From the NCBI RefSeq assembly GCF_001618865.1, contig NZ_CP015136.1, forward strand, positions 5,987,001-6,051,000: 64,000 nt of DNA, in the 5' to 3' direction. Both the position numbers and the translations under genes were made by a program. The notes under the pieces were generated by a model, which was not told the DNA's origin, ran no database searches, and saw nothing but the letters and a program-made list of their open reading frames with translations. Position 1 is the stretch's first letter. Every line of letters begins with the position of its first letter. Below are positions 25,759 to 34,218 of this stretch, piece after piece. The stretch is from Luteitalea pratensis. Its GTDB lineage: Bacteria; Acidobacteriota; Vicinamibacteria; Vicinamibacterales; Vicinamibacteraceae.

Positions 25759-26862
25759 ATGCCATCTATCGCACCGGTACGCTACGCGGTCGTAGGACTC
25801 GGCCACATCGCGCAGGTAGCGGTGCTGCCGGCGTTTGCACATGCGCGACGCAATTCGAAGCTCGTAGCTGTCGTGAGCGGGGATCGAACCAAGAGGCGAG
25901 AGATCACGCGACGCTACCGCCTCGATCACGCCTTCTCCTACGAACAATTCGAGGACTGCCTCCGCGAAGTCGATGCGGTGTACATCGCGCTGCCCAATTC
26001 GATGCACGCGGAATACACGGTACGGGCCGCCAAGGCGGGAGTGCACGTGCTGTGTGAAAAGCCGATGGCCGTCACCGTCCGGGAGTGCCGGCAGATGGTC
26101 ACGGCGTGCCGCAACGCTCGCGTCAAGCTCATGATCGCGTACCGTCTGCATTTCGAAACTCTGAACATCTCGGCAATGGAGCTGGCACGTCGCGGTCAGC
26201 TTGGAGAGCTGAAGTTCTTCACATCATCATTCTCGATGACGGTCCGTCGCGGTGACATTCGTACCAGGCGGGACTATGGAGGCGGCACGCTCTACGACAT
26301 CGGCGTCTACTGCATCAACGCTGCGCGCAACCTGTTCCGCGCGGAACCCACCCGAGTCTCCGCCATGTCCGTCAATAGCGGCGTCAAGAGCCTCGTGGAG
26401 ATCGACGAGACGACCGCGGCCACAATGCAGTTCGGCGACGGCCAACTGGCGACCTTCGTCACGAGTTTCAACGCCGCTGACGTGGCGGCGTACCGCATCG
26501 TTGGCACGAGAGGGCACCTTCACGCTGAGCCAGCGTATGAGTACGCCGAGGGTCTGAAATACACGCTGACCATCGATGGAAAGCGACGGACGAAACGCAT
26601 TGGCAAACGGGATCAGTTCGCGCCGGAGCTGTTGTATTTCTCTGATTGCATCCGGAACGACCGGCAACCAGAACCCTCAGGCGAGGAAGGACTGCAGGAC
26701 GTCCGCATCGTCGAGGCCTTGTACGAATCAGCGCGACGGCAGCGCCCCGTCGCCATTCGGAGTTTCCGGAAACTGGTTCGTCCGACATCGCGACAACGGA
26801 TCTCACGGCCAGGTGTACGCAAGCCGGACCTGATCAAGGTGCAAAGCGCGAGTCGTGATTGA
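25759..26862 (+). CDS. Gfo/Idh/MocA-family NAD(P)-dependent oxidoreductase
   Basis: 367 residues. The N-terminal Rossmann motif is VVGLGHIAQVAVLPAF, the catalytic-lysine motif is CEKPMAV, and the C-terminal alpha/beta domain contains GGGTLYDIGVYCIN. This matches glucose-fructose oxidoreductase-like dehydrogenases that act on sugars; the substrate is unknown. GAGGAG lies upstream of the ATG at 25759. It overlaps the DUF72 gene by 8 bp, so the two are probably co-expressed. Confidence 0.9.
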   Translation: MPSIAPVRYAVVGLGHIAQVAVLPAFAHARRNSKLVAVVSGDRTKRREITRRYRLDHAFSYEQFEDCLREVDAVYIALPNSMHAEYTVRAAKAGVHVLCEKPMAVTVRECRQMVTACRNARVKLMIAYRLHFETLNISAMELARRGQLGELKFFTSSFSMTVRRGDIRTRRDYGGGTLYDIGVYCINAARNLFRAEPTRVSAMSVNSGVKSLVEIDETTAATMQFGDGQLATFVTSFNAADVAAYRIVGTRGHLHAEPAYEYAEGLKYTLTIDGKRRTKRIGKRDQFAPELLYFSDCIRNDRQPEPSGEEGLQDVRIVEALYESARRQRPVAIRSFRKLVRPTSRQRISRPGVRKPDLIKVQSASRD

Positions 26863-27622
26863 ACCGTCTACGTCGGTGGCGAGGACTGCGGACATTCGGA
26901 TCGGGACGGCGGGGTGGTCGATTCCGCGCGCGTCAGCCATGCGATTTGATTCGTATGGAACGCATCTCCAGCGCTACTCGCGCTGGCTCCGCTGCGCTGA
27001 GATCAATTCCTCATTCTATCGGCCGCACGCCGCCGCTACGTACGCGAAGTGGCGGGAGAGCACCCTTCCGGATTTCAGGTTTGCCGTCAAGATGCCTCGA
27101 ACGATTACGCATGAGTTGAAGCTGCAAGACGCGCGTGAGCCGTTGGTCGCGTTCCTCGCTCAGACGGAGGGCCTGGCCGAGAAGAGAGGGCCTATCCTGG
27201 TGCAACTGCCGCCGTCGCTCGCATTTGATTGCTCAGCGGTCACTCCATTCCTTGACCTCGTGCGAACGATGTACGGAGGCCCCGTCGTGTGCGAGCCGAG
27301 GCATCCGACATGGTTTTCGCCGGACGTGACGTCCCTGCTCGAAGGCTACCGAATCTCACGCGTCGCTGCCGATCCGCCACCGGTGCCCGCCGCAACCGTT
27401 CCGGCGGGCTGGCCGCGCATCGCATACTTTCGGCTGCACGGCTCACCGAGGACGTACTGGTCGCGATATGACGAGCACTACATGGGGACGTTCGCTGACA
27501 TTGTCCGGAGTGTTCCTCGCGCCGAGGAGGTGTGGTGCATCTTCGACAACACCGCAAGTGGGGCTGCGATCGAGAATGCATGTGAGTTGCACCACAGGAT
27601 GGCCGCCAGAGCCAGCACGTGA
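26855..27622 (+). CDS. DUF72-family protein
   Basis: 255 residues, GTG start overlapping the upstream oxidoreductase. RIGTAGWSIPR at the start, YSRWLRCAEINSSFYRPH, FRFAVKMPRTITH, ILVQLPPSLAF, YFRLHGSPRTYWSRYDEHY and the terminal CIFDNTASGAAIENA are the conserved TIM-barrel segments of DUF72 (YecE-like). The biochemical role is unknown. The length is normal. Confidence 0.92.
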   Translation: MIEPSTSVARTADIRIGTAGWSIPRASAMRFDSYGTHLQRYSRWLRCAEINSSFYRPHAAATYAKWRESTLPDFRFAVKMPRTITHELKLQDAREPLVAFLAQTEGLAEKRGPILVQLPPSLAFDCSAVTPFLDLVRTMYGGPVVCEPRHPTWFSPDVTSLLEGYRISRVAADPPPVPAATVPAGWPRIAYFRLHGSPRTYWSRYDEHYMGTFADIVRSVPRAEEVWCIFDNTASGAAIENACELHHRMAARAST

Positions 27623-28220
27623 GCGCGAGTGCTCGAACGAGATGAAGACTGTGGTGACGAAGTGGTGGAATCGGTCGCGGTGAACGCCGACACCTCCCGC
27701 AGCCAAGCGGCGCGTGAGTTATGCTCCGCGGCGGAGCATGCCCTCTACCTCACGTCTAACGACATTTGGCTCTCGCCACCAATCTGACTGGCACGCGCGG
27801 CCCTCAGTGCCTTCCGACGGCATGGGGCAGCGGCATGGGACGCGGTCGGTACACGCGTCAGCGCAGGATGTCGCGGCCGCCGTGCGTGCTCAAGTCGCGC
27901 TCGAGTTCGGCGGCGTGCGGTACGGACGTGCCTTCCTGACCGCGAGTTGTCTCATCGTGGCGCGGCTCACGCTCGCTCAGCACAGGCTTTCACGCACGTT
28001 CGAGTTCAGGGTGTCGGGTATTCCTGGGGGTACTTTCCCATCTCGGGGTATCGATGCCCCGAGGGGTATCGGCGCCCATCGTCCGTACGGTCCCGCCCCT
28101 TTGCCACCAACCAGCGCACAAACGGCGGCTACTTGTAGAACTCGCTCGAACGCGAACTCCTTACAAGCGCCGCTGCGAACACCCGCACGCTGGCCTATCA
28201 GGCAATCACGCTACAGGACA
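27623..28220. other. 600-bp region with no recognisable gene
   Basis: Nothing I can assign. A short inverted repeat (ATGCTCC / GGAGCAT around 27720-27739) could be a weak terminator for the upstream operon. Open frames in this stretch run antisense into the hydrolase gene and look spurious. Confidence 0.4.
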
Positions 28221-29060
28221 TCAGAACATTCCGTGGGCGGTGTACCAGGCCCGGACGCGCGACAGCATCTCGGGATCGGTGGCGACCTCGGCGTGACCGA
28301 GGCGGCGATAGAGATGGCCCTCATGGGGGGCAGTGAGGACGGAGTCGAAGCGGCTGTCGAGGAAGAATGGGACGGCGTAGTCCAGGAGGCCGTGGTGCCA
28401 CTGATACGGTGCCTGAACGCGCCGGGCCTCCGCGACGCTCGGGAGCGGGATACCGTCGTGGTGAATGGCATCGACCAGGACACCGCCGGCTGTGTGTGAC
28501 CCCACGCGGACGTCCCCGGGATAGGCCGCGACGAATGCCGTCGTGACGAAGGCGCCCATGCTGTGACCGTGTGCCGCGACGCGCTGGACGTCGACGTAGC
28601 GAACGCGCGCCAGGACGGTGACCGCCGCGTGCGCGCGAAACGCGTTCGGCGGACTCGCGCCTTGCTGGAGGACTGTGCCCGGCGCGCCAAGGGGCACCCC
28701 GCGCGCGTGGGTGTAATTGACCGCGATGCAGACCAGGCCCCACGTGCGCATCACACCTCCGAGTGCGTGGCCATACGACTGCGCGTCGCCACCGGCACCG
28801 TGACTGAGCACGACTGCGGGGAATGGCCCGGGGCCGCGCGGCTTGAGCAAGATGCCCTGGAGATCAACCGTCGTACCGTCCAACGTGCCGACGAGCGTCC
28901 ACGTCGCCCCGGACTCGGACTCGGGATCGCCGGCGATCGAGAGAACGGGGTCGCCGGGGGCGCTGGCCGGCACACTGATCAGGGCGTGGCGATGGCACGC
29001 CGCCAGCGCACACAACATCGAGACGATCAGGGCGACTCGGAGCGCTCGGCCAAGATCCAT
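28221..29060 (-). CDS. Alpha/beta-hydrolase lipoprotein
   Basis: 279 residues. The lipobox LAAC is near residue 21 after a hydrophobic signal (ALIVSMLCALAAC), so it should be membrane-anchored on the outside. The nucleophile elbow GHSMG, the oxyanion region VVLSHGAGGDAQSYGH and the terminal histidine in APHEGHLY fit dienelactone-hydrolase- or chlorophyllase-like esterases. The ATG at 29060 gives a proper lipoprotein signal; the longer frame adds 12 residues that spoil it. The substrate is unknown. Confidence 0.8.
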   Translation of the reverse strand: MDLGRALRVALIVSMLCALAACHRHALISVPASAPGDPVLSIAGDPESESGATWTLVGTLDGTTVDLQGILLKPRGPGPFPAVVLSHGAGGDAQSYGHALGGVMRTWGLVCIAVNYTHARGVPLGAPGTVLQQGASPPNAFRAHAAVTVLARVRYVDVQRVAAHGHSMGAFVTTAFVAAYPGDVRVGSHTAGGVLVDAIHHDGIPLPSVAEARRVQAPYQWHHGLLDYAVPFFLDSRFDSVLTAPHEGHLYRRLGHAEVATDPEMLSRVRAWYTAHGMF

Positions 29061-29375
29061 TGGACTGCTGCCCGTCTGCCCACGCTGGCTAGCCATTCGA
29101 CGGGCACGTCGAAGTCGGCCCTGCCAGCACCCGGCTCAACACGAACGACCCAGCAGTCGCCGCGCCATGGGCGCTCCAGCATCGATGGCGATCCCGTCGT
29201 CTCATCCGTGCCTCCCTATTGACCGCCTTGAGCGACTCCAGCCGACCGCCGTGGCGCTTCGCCGCTCGCCTGCAAGAACGACTCCTTGACCAGGACTCGG
29301 TCGCGGCGGCTTCAGCGGCTCCTGACGCACGGGGCATCGGCACGAGACGTGCTCCGTCCAAGTCGGAGGCACTCC
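29061..29375. other. Upstream region of the hydrolase and of cassette copy B
   Basis: No gene recognised. The last ~60 bp resemble the sequence in front of cassette copy A (around 24640-24690), so the duplication starts before the coding part. Confidence 0.4.
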
Positions 29376-29649
29376 ATGAATCGGCAAGACGCATCTCGAA
29401 AGTTGACGCTCGCGACGAGGGCAAGGGGCACGTCAAGTCGGGAACGAGCGCCGCGCGCCTGCTCACGACATCGATGATGTGCCCACGGACCGCCCGATTC
29501 CCGGCGTGCTCATTCCCAAGCCGCTACCGAGTGGATCCGAGGGCGACGTCCCAACCGAGACGGCGTCCAAGGAAAACGCCTCGGAGAGATCGGAAGGGAT
29601 CGCTGAGCTGAAAAAGATGGAACAGAACGCGGAAGACGGCCGCGAGTGA
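29376..29649 (+). pseudogene. Copy B of the small acidic protein gene, doubly frameshifted
   Basis: It starts ATG-AAT-CGG-CAA-GAC like copy A and ends with the same QNAEDGRE-stop. Two single-base losses relative to copy A, one near 29401 and one near 29432, split the frame into three pieces (MNRQDASRK, then VDARDEGKGHV, then AHDIDDVPTDRPIPGVLIP onward). The upstream GGAGG and the flanks match copy A. It could be a decayed paralogue or carry sequencing errors. Confidence 0.7.
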
Positions 29650-29698
29650 GTATTCGCTACACTCTGTACCGCAATCGAATAGTCGAGGAGAACTTGCA

Positions 29699-30082
29699 AT
29701 GATTGACTCGAACTCCGAAATACACGACGAAGGCCAGCCCTTGAGCGCCGCCGGAGAAGGTCATGCCGGGACAGCTGAACCCACAGACGCGTGCAGTTCG
29801 GATCCAAAGAACCCCCCGACCGAGCCCCAGGGTACGCAGCGGGATCGGGAGAAGAACATAGAGTCGGAGGGACAGCCAGTTCAGCTACACGCGGATTCTG
29901 GCAACAAACACCAGGTATTCGCCTTCGGGCCGGACGTCACATCGCCGGTGGCGAGCAAGTCGAAGTTGTTCGCGCTGATCAACGTCCGCTCATTGTGGGA
30001 AGCGAACGCGCACGTGAAGACCCAGGGACAGACGCTTGCCGTCACAGCCACCTTCCCGGTTCCGAGCGTACGGCTGAAATGA
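29699..30082 (+). CDS. Hypothetical hydrophilic protein after copy B
   Basis: 127 residues. GAGGAG lies nine bases upstream of the ATG in a leader shared with 25018. The N-terminal 75 residues are charged and probably disordered. The C-terminal ~50 (HQVFAFGPDVTSPVASKSKL and VTATFPVPSVRLK) are more ordered. No signal peptide, membrane span or known family recognised. It is the longer relative of the 39-residue frame after copy A. Confidence 0.5.
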   Translation: MIDSNSEIHDEGQPLSAAGEGHAGTAEPTDACSSDPKNPPTEPQGTQRDREKNIESEGQPVQLHADSGNKHQVFAFGPDVTSPVASKSKLFALINVRSLWEANAHVKTQGQTLAVTATFPVPSVRLK

Positions 30083-30183
30083 GCCGACAACTGCCGGCGT
30101 CCAAGCGTCGGCGGCACTACCGGAACACTTTCTCGGGAGGCGAGACAGTGACTTCAATTGGCACCTCGATGCCACGCCCCTAG
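30079..30183 (+). CDS. Very short coupled frame
   Basis: 34 residues starting in an ATGA overlap with the previous gene. It begins with a basic stretch (SKRRRHYR). The only support is the overlap; it may not be a gene. Confidence 0.2.
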   Translation: MSRQLPASKRRRHYRNTFSGGETVTSIGTSMPRP

Positions 30184-30544
30184 CTGCCTGCGAACATCCC
30201 GTAAGAATTCGACCGGCGCCGGAGTTCTGCCAGTGTCGCCCTCGGTCAGCGAGCATCGTCGAAAGAGACGAGGGTCGACCGCTTGCCATAGCCCGACAGG
30301 GACATCCTCAGCCGGGCGATGTCGGCCGCACGTGCCGCCATCAAGCGCCATTCAGTCTACGCGGCCGCAACTCGGCGCCAAAGACAGCCTCTGTGGTCAC
30401 CGATTCGTGCCGTGCAGCTTGCACGGTGCTGAACCGTCGGGAGTTGTGGAGATTTGCGATGAGGATGAGGCCAGTACTGTCGAGCAGGCCCGCGTCCACC
30501 AATGATGCCGGGGGCTTGATCCAGATCTCACACGTCGCTTCGCC
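30184..30544. other. Gap without a recognised gene
   Basis: No conserved frame, repeat or RNA seen. The last bases form a hairpin (CGCTTCGC / GCGAAGCG, 30535-30555) that overlaps the start of the next gene. Confidence 0.35.
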
Positions 30545-30775
30545 TTGAGCGAAGCGGAAGGGGCGCAGTACCTGGGAATGAGCCGGGCGTGGCTCAAGAA
30601 GGCGCGCACGGCTCGGTTCAGAGCGGCGATTGATGCGCCGCCATTCGTGAAGGTTGGCGCCAGACGGGTCGTGTATCGCGGTCGCGATCGAGAGGACTGG
30701 GTGCAAGCCCACGTCAGCAGGCAGCGCGAGACGACAGCTCTGCCGGAGGTGCGGTCTTCAGCCCCGTACCCCTAA
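30545..30775 (+). CDS. Excisionase/AlpA-like helix-turn-helix protein
   Basis: 76 residues with a probable TTG start. LSEAEGAQYLGMSRAWLKKAR is a MerR/excisionase-type helix-turn-helix (quoted in part: AEGAQYLGMSRAWLKKA), followed by a wing (FVKVGARRVVYRGRDREDWV) as in Xis and AlpA DNA-binding proteins. An 8-bp perfect hairpin covers its start and could restrict translation. It lies 78 bp from a tRNA-Arg fragment, the place where a directionality factor of an integrated element would be expected. No integrase gene was found beside it. Confidence 0.65.
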   Translation: MSEAEGAQYLGMSRAWLKKARTARFRAAIDAPPFVKVGARRVVYRGRDREDWVQAHVSRQRETTALPEVRSSAPYP

Positions 30776-30852
30776 TGCACCCCCGAACCCACACAGCCTG
30801 TTTGGCAAAGGTGAGGCGATGTCACTAAACTATTCAAATATAAGAACTTAAA

Positions 30853-30897
30853 TGGTACGCCCGGTAGGGTTCGAACCTCTGACCTTTGGCTCCGGAG
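30853..30897 (-). repeat. 3' half of a tRNA-Arg(CCG) gene, copy 1 (putative attachment site)
   Basis: Read on the minus strand it runs from the anticodon loop CTCCGGA through GCCAA, the T arm and acceptor strand to CCA. The D arm and 5' half are absent, so it is not a functional tRNA. The T stem (AGAGG/CCTAC) is mispaired, showing decay. It matches 42 of 45 positions of copy 2 at 48207-48251, and the adjoining ~60 bp also match. This is the shape left by integrases that recombine within the anticodon arm. Confidence 0.75.
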
Positions 30898-31679
30898 GAA
30901 TGTGGAGCGGGAAAGCAGGAGACCACTTCAGACTGTCCCTCGTTTGTTTTCAATCAGTTGCGCCAACCGGGGACAACCCGAAACGGCGTCGAGCCGCTTC
31001 GGATTGTCTGTAATTTGTCAACCGGCCTCGCAGTGGCGCACCTCTGTCTGGCTGGTCGCGCCGCCGCTACGCGCGAAGCTCGAACGGCGGTTGTCCGGTG
31101 GTCTCCGCGAGGCCAGGCGCGAACCAGTCGTCCTCGGTGCGAATGCCACGACGTGGGATGCGGAGCAGCGCGGCGGCTTCCTCTGGCGTCAGACGCGAAG
31201 GCGGCGCCAGAAGGGTGTCGCGGACGAGCGTTGAGCGGCCGCGGTTGGCGATGCGCAACGCGTCCGCGGCCACGACAGTCAGTTGCGAGAAATTGATGAG
31301 ATGAAGGCACCTGGGTCTTTCGCACGACACCCGTTGGCCTTCAGGAAGGCGTACCCGCCATGGACGAGACCGAGCGCCAGCAGTGGCGAACGCTCCTCGA
31401 CGTGAGGACGGCGTCGTCACCAAGCGTGGCTTCGGGCAGTGAAGCGGACCCGCACGCCGGCGTTCTTTCCCTGGTTTCCGCGCGTGCCGCGGTGAGCTGT
31501 GCGGCGCGCCCATCTGATCAACCACGCGCTCTACCCAGTCGGATGGCTCGCCTCGGTGCTCTTGGCAGCGCGTGGCATCGGCCGCCGACCCGACGATCGT
31601 CCCGCGCATAGAGCATCCCACGCGGCCGGTGGACCGGAACCCGGCGGCCAGTTCAGGGGGACGTTACGACGACCGCGCG
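30898..31679. other. Left end region of the putative island, no clear gene
   Basis: The first ~65 bp are shared with the sequence after the second tRNA-Arg fragment (through TTTGTTTTCAATCAGTTG). A 14-mer GTAATTTGTCAACC at 31010-31023 recurs at 46426. A minus-strand frame around 31067-31320 (SRLTPEEAAALLRIPRRG) hints at a helix-turn-helix remnant. A plus-strand piece near 31500-31590 (INHALYPVGWLASVLLAARG) resembles the start of a DUF2878 membrane protein. Neither is complete or certain. Confidence 0.35.
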
Positions 31680-32240
31680 TCAGGTCCGGCCGCCGCTGCG
31701 CCGGTACGCGTGCGGCACCGTGGAATCGAAGTACATCGAATCGCCGACCGCAAGCGCGTGCTCGTCAACGCCCATGTGCACGCTGAGCGTACCCTCAATG
31801 GTGTAGATGAATTCCACGCCCGGATGCTCATGCGGCCGAAGCTTGTCCGGTGCGATCGGAAAGAACTCCGCGTAGTAGCAGCTGAACCGGCGCTCGGTGG
31901 CCGGATAATCGAGCGACTCGAAACGATAGGTCACGTCGCGCGCGCCTGGACGATCGGGAAGCTGCACGCGCTGGTCCTTGCGCACGACCGCGACAAGCGG
32001 ATTCTCACGCGCGCCGGCGAAGAAGAACTCGAGTCCGACGCCGAACACAAGGGCAATACGCAGTAGCGTCGGCAGTGTCGGAAACAACCGGCCGCGTTCA
32101 ATCTTCGAGAGCAGGGCCGGTGACAGCCCGGTGTGCTTGCCGAGCTCGACGAGGCCGATCTTCTTCTTCAGGCGCAGGGTGCGGATCGTGTCGCCGATCC
32201 GATAGTCGCTCAACCCGTCCTGCAGCGTCTTCGACAGCAT
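31680..32240 (-). CDS. XRE-family regulator with C-terminal cupin domain
   Basis: 186 residues. The helix-turn-helix is at about 13-67 (IRTLRLKKKIGLVELGKHTG, LSPALLSKIERGR), followed by a cupin barrel (about 100-180) containing PHEHPGVEFIYTIEGTLSV and GDSMYFDSTVPHAYR. This is the layout of XRE-cupin sensors of small ligands. The ATG at 32240 has GGAGGA just upstream. It is divergent from the first fasciclin gene, which it may control. Confidence 0.9.
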   Translation of the reverse strand: MLSKTLQDGLSDYRIGDTIRTLRLKKKIGLVELGKHTGLSPALLSKIERGRLFPTLPTLLRIALVFGVGLEFFFAGARENPLVAVVRKDQRVQLPDRPGARDVTYRFESLDYPATERRFSCYYAEFFPIAPDKLRPHEHPGVEFIYTIEGTLSVHMGVDEHALAVGDSMYFDSTVPHAYRRSGGRT

Positions 32241-32517
32241 CGCTCCTCCGTTCAATTTGACTGCCAGTCACATTTCACGGCGTCTGTGTCGTGTCGTTCA
32301 CACGACTTTCTGGATGGCGTTGATTTTACTTGTGTTCAAGTTTCTTTGCATTACATTCAATCCTGGAGGTTGTCACGAAGCCAACTGACATCGGTGCAGC
32401 CGTGCTCGTCGTCGGAGTGGCCGGTCTGTATCAGTCGCTGTTCTGAAAGAGGGTTCAAAGCCGTCCGATGAAACCGGCGGCACCCCGTTAACCCGCATCG
32501 CACGTTAGGAGTCCATC

Positions 32518-33015
32518 ATGTTGAAGAAAGCATCAGTCATTGTCGCTGCGGCCCTTGTCATCGCGGCGGCCGCTCCGCGCCAGATGGTTCACGCTGAAAC
32601 CGCCAACATCGTCGATACGGCGGTGGCGGCCGGTTCCTTCAAGACGCTCGCGAAAGCGCTTGAAGCGGCTGACCTCGTCACGACCCTGACCGGGCCCGGT
32701 CCGTTCACGGTCTTCGCGCCGACCGACGAGGCGTTCGCGAAGCTTCCGGCCGGCACGCTCGAAAGCCTGCTCAAGCCCGAGAACAAGGACAAGCTACGGC
32801 GTGTCCTCACCTATCACGTCGTCGCCGGCAAGGTGGTCGCCTCTGACGTGGTGAAGCTGCAGTCGGCCAAGGCTGTGAGCGGCGACACGATCGCCGTCAA
32901 CGCGCAGAGCGGCATCGTCCGTGTCGATGGTGCGCGGGTGATCAAGACGGACATTCAGGCCAGCAACGGCGTGATTCACGTCATCGATGCGGTGATTCTG
33001 CCGAAGGGCCTTTAA
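32518..33015 (+). CDS. Secreted fasciclin (FAS1) domain protein
   Basis: 165 residues: a Sec signal (1-26, ending VHAE) followed by a single FAS1 domain of about 135 residues. The H1 motif is [15 protein letters not shown] and the H2 region is [20 protein letters not shown] lies between. Such proteins mediate adhesion or act as extracellular binding proteins. GGAGT lies before the ATG. It is followed 104 bp later by a FAS1 lipoprotein gene, and a fragment of a third copy lies at 33852. Confidence 0.95.
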   Translation: MLKKASVIVAAALVIAAAAPRQMVHAETANIVDTAVAAGSFKTLAKALEAADLVTTLTGPGPFTVFAPTDEAFAKLPAGTLESLLKPENKDKLRRVLTYHVVAGKVVASDVVKLQSAKAVSGDTIAVNAQSGIVRVDGARVIKTDIQASNGVIHVIDAVILPKGL

Positions 33016-33119
33016 CGCTCTGAGAGGGGATAGAAACAATCATGCGCAAGATCATGCGTGGGCAATCACCCGGGCGTCCGACCTCCGACGATGTTTCCGG
33101 GAGATGGAAGGGCAGAGAA

Positions 33120-33698
33120 ATGTCGAAGCTTTGTGGAACAGTCATTGTCGGCCTGCTGCTGGTCTGCACCGCTGCGTGCAACGGCGCGTCCTCATCGGTC
33201 GCCCCCTCCGCCGTGCCGGGTGTCACTTCCGTCAACGGCGGAGAAGAGGCCCTCGCCGCGCAGCCCGATACCGCCGCGGCGGCGAAGCCGGGACCTTTGA
33301 CCATCGTGGAAATCGTGCTCCAGCCTGACGGCGAGTTCGACGTGCTGCAGGCGGCAGTCGTAAAGGCCGGGCTGGTGGATCTGCTGAACGGCACAAAACA
33401 ACACACCGTGTTCGCGCCGACGGATCTGGCATTCGTGACGACGCTCGGCGTGGCCGACGAGGCGGCCGCGATTGCGGCGGTCGAGGGGCTGCCGGTCGAT
33501 CAGCTGACCAACATTCTGGCCTATCACGTCACCCACGGACGCCGGACAAGCCGCTCGGTGTTGGCGGCGCCGTCCTACCAGATGCTGAATGGGGGCACGC
33601 TGACGCGCGACGCGCTCTCCGCAGCGGGCATCGCCGCCACCGACATCTCGGCGTCGAACGGGATCGTCCACGTGATCAACGCGGTGCTGCTTCCGTAG
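33120..33698 (+). CDS. Fasciclin-domain lipoprotein
   Basis: 192 residues. The signal ends in the lipobox CTAAC (about residue 20), so the protein should be lipid-anchored. The FAS1 domain occupies about 65-192 (HTVFAPTDLAFV, AYHVTHGRR, NGIVHVINAVLLP). The ATG at 33120 is chosen because it gives a proper lipoprotein signal; the open frame starts 26 codons earlier. It is probably an operon partner of the preceding secreted FAS1 gene. Confidence 0.9.
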   Translation: MSKLCGTVIVGLLLVCTAACNGASSSVAPSAVPGVTSVNGGEEALAAQPDTAAAAKPGPLTIVEIVLQPDGEFDVLQAAVVKAGLVDLLNGTKQHTVFAPTDLAFVTTLGVADEAAAIAAVEGLPVDQLTNILAYHVTHGRRTSRSVLAAPSYQMLNGGTLTRDALSAAGIAATDISASNGIVHVINAVLLP

Positions 33699-33714
33699 CG
33701 CACCGCCCCCTACG

Positions 33715-33741
33715 CTGGCGGCCGTTCCGTTCGGCCGCCAG
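33715..33741 (+). terminator. Hairpin after the fasciclin genes
   Basis: A 9-bp perfect stem (CTGGCGGCC / GGCCGCCAG) with a 9-nt loop, 17 bp after the stop. It has no strong U-tract, so termination is a guess. Confidence 0.45.
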
Positions 33742-33851
33742 CACGGGCTTCACGCGACGGCGCCCAGTCGTACTCCATGAGGGTGGCGCCGATGAAGGAG
33801 GGGCGTCGGTGCGCAGCGAGCCGGCGCTGCAACCGCTCGAGCTCCGATTCG

Positions 33852-33990
33852 ACTCCCGGTCGGCACGCTCGAAAACCCTGCTCAAGTCGGCGAACAAGGA
33901 CAAGCTTCGGCGGGTCCTCACCCATCACGTCGTGGCCGGCAGGGTGGTCGCCGCTGTCGAGGTGAAGCTGCAGTCAGTCGGCCAAGTTCG
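33852..33990 (+). pseudogene. Fragment of a third fasciclin domain
   Basis: The frame [34 protein letters not shown] corresponds to [20 protein letters not shown]... of the FAS1 gene at 32518, with clear nucleotide similarity to about 32745-32880. No start, signal, H1 or H2 motif is present and a frame change lies at the 5' edge. The rest of 33742-34218 holds no recognisable gene. Confidence 0.75.
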
Positions 33991-34218
33991 GCGTCCCGTG
34001 CGGTACGGCCCAATCGCCACGCGCGCATGACACCGTCCTTCGCCTTCGCCGTACGCGCGTATCTGGCAGGAGAGGATGCCAGTTGCGCATCCCGAGGTAC
34101 ACGGGCCGTCACGCGGCGCCCTCGGAGCACGTTGGCGAGAAACGGCCGCACGTCGGCCATCCATTCCAGGGCCATCGAAGGCCACAACGAACACGGCCTC
34201 GAACGGCGAACCGGACAC

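Noticed and set aside
27714-28499. Plus-strand 261-codon frame
   Set aside because: Its second half is antisense to the hydrolase gene and the first half has no recognisable motif.
31067-31621. Minus-strand 184-codon frame
   Set aside because: Only a short stretch hints at a helix-turn-helix; no start signal, no full family match; noted in the gap entry instead.
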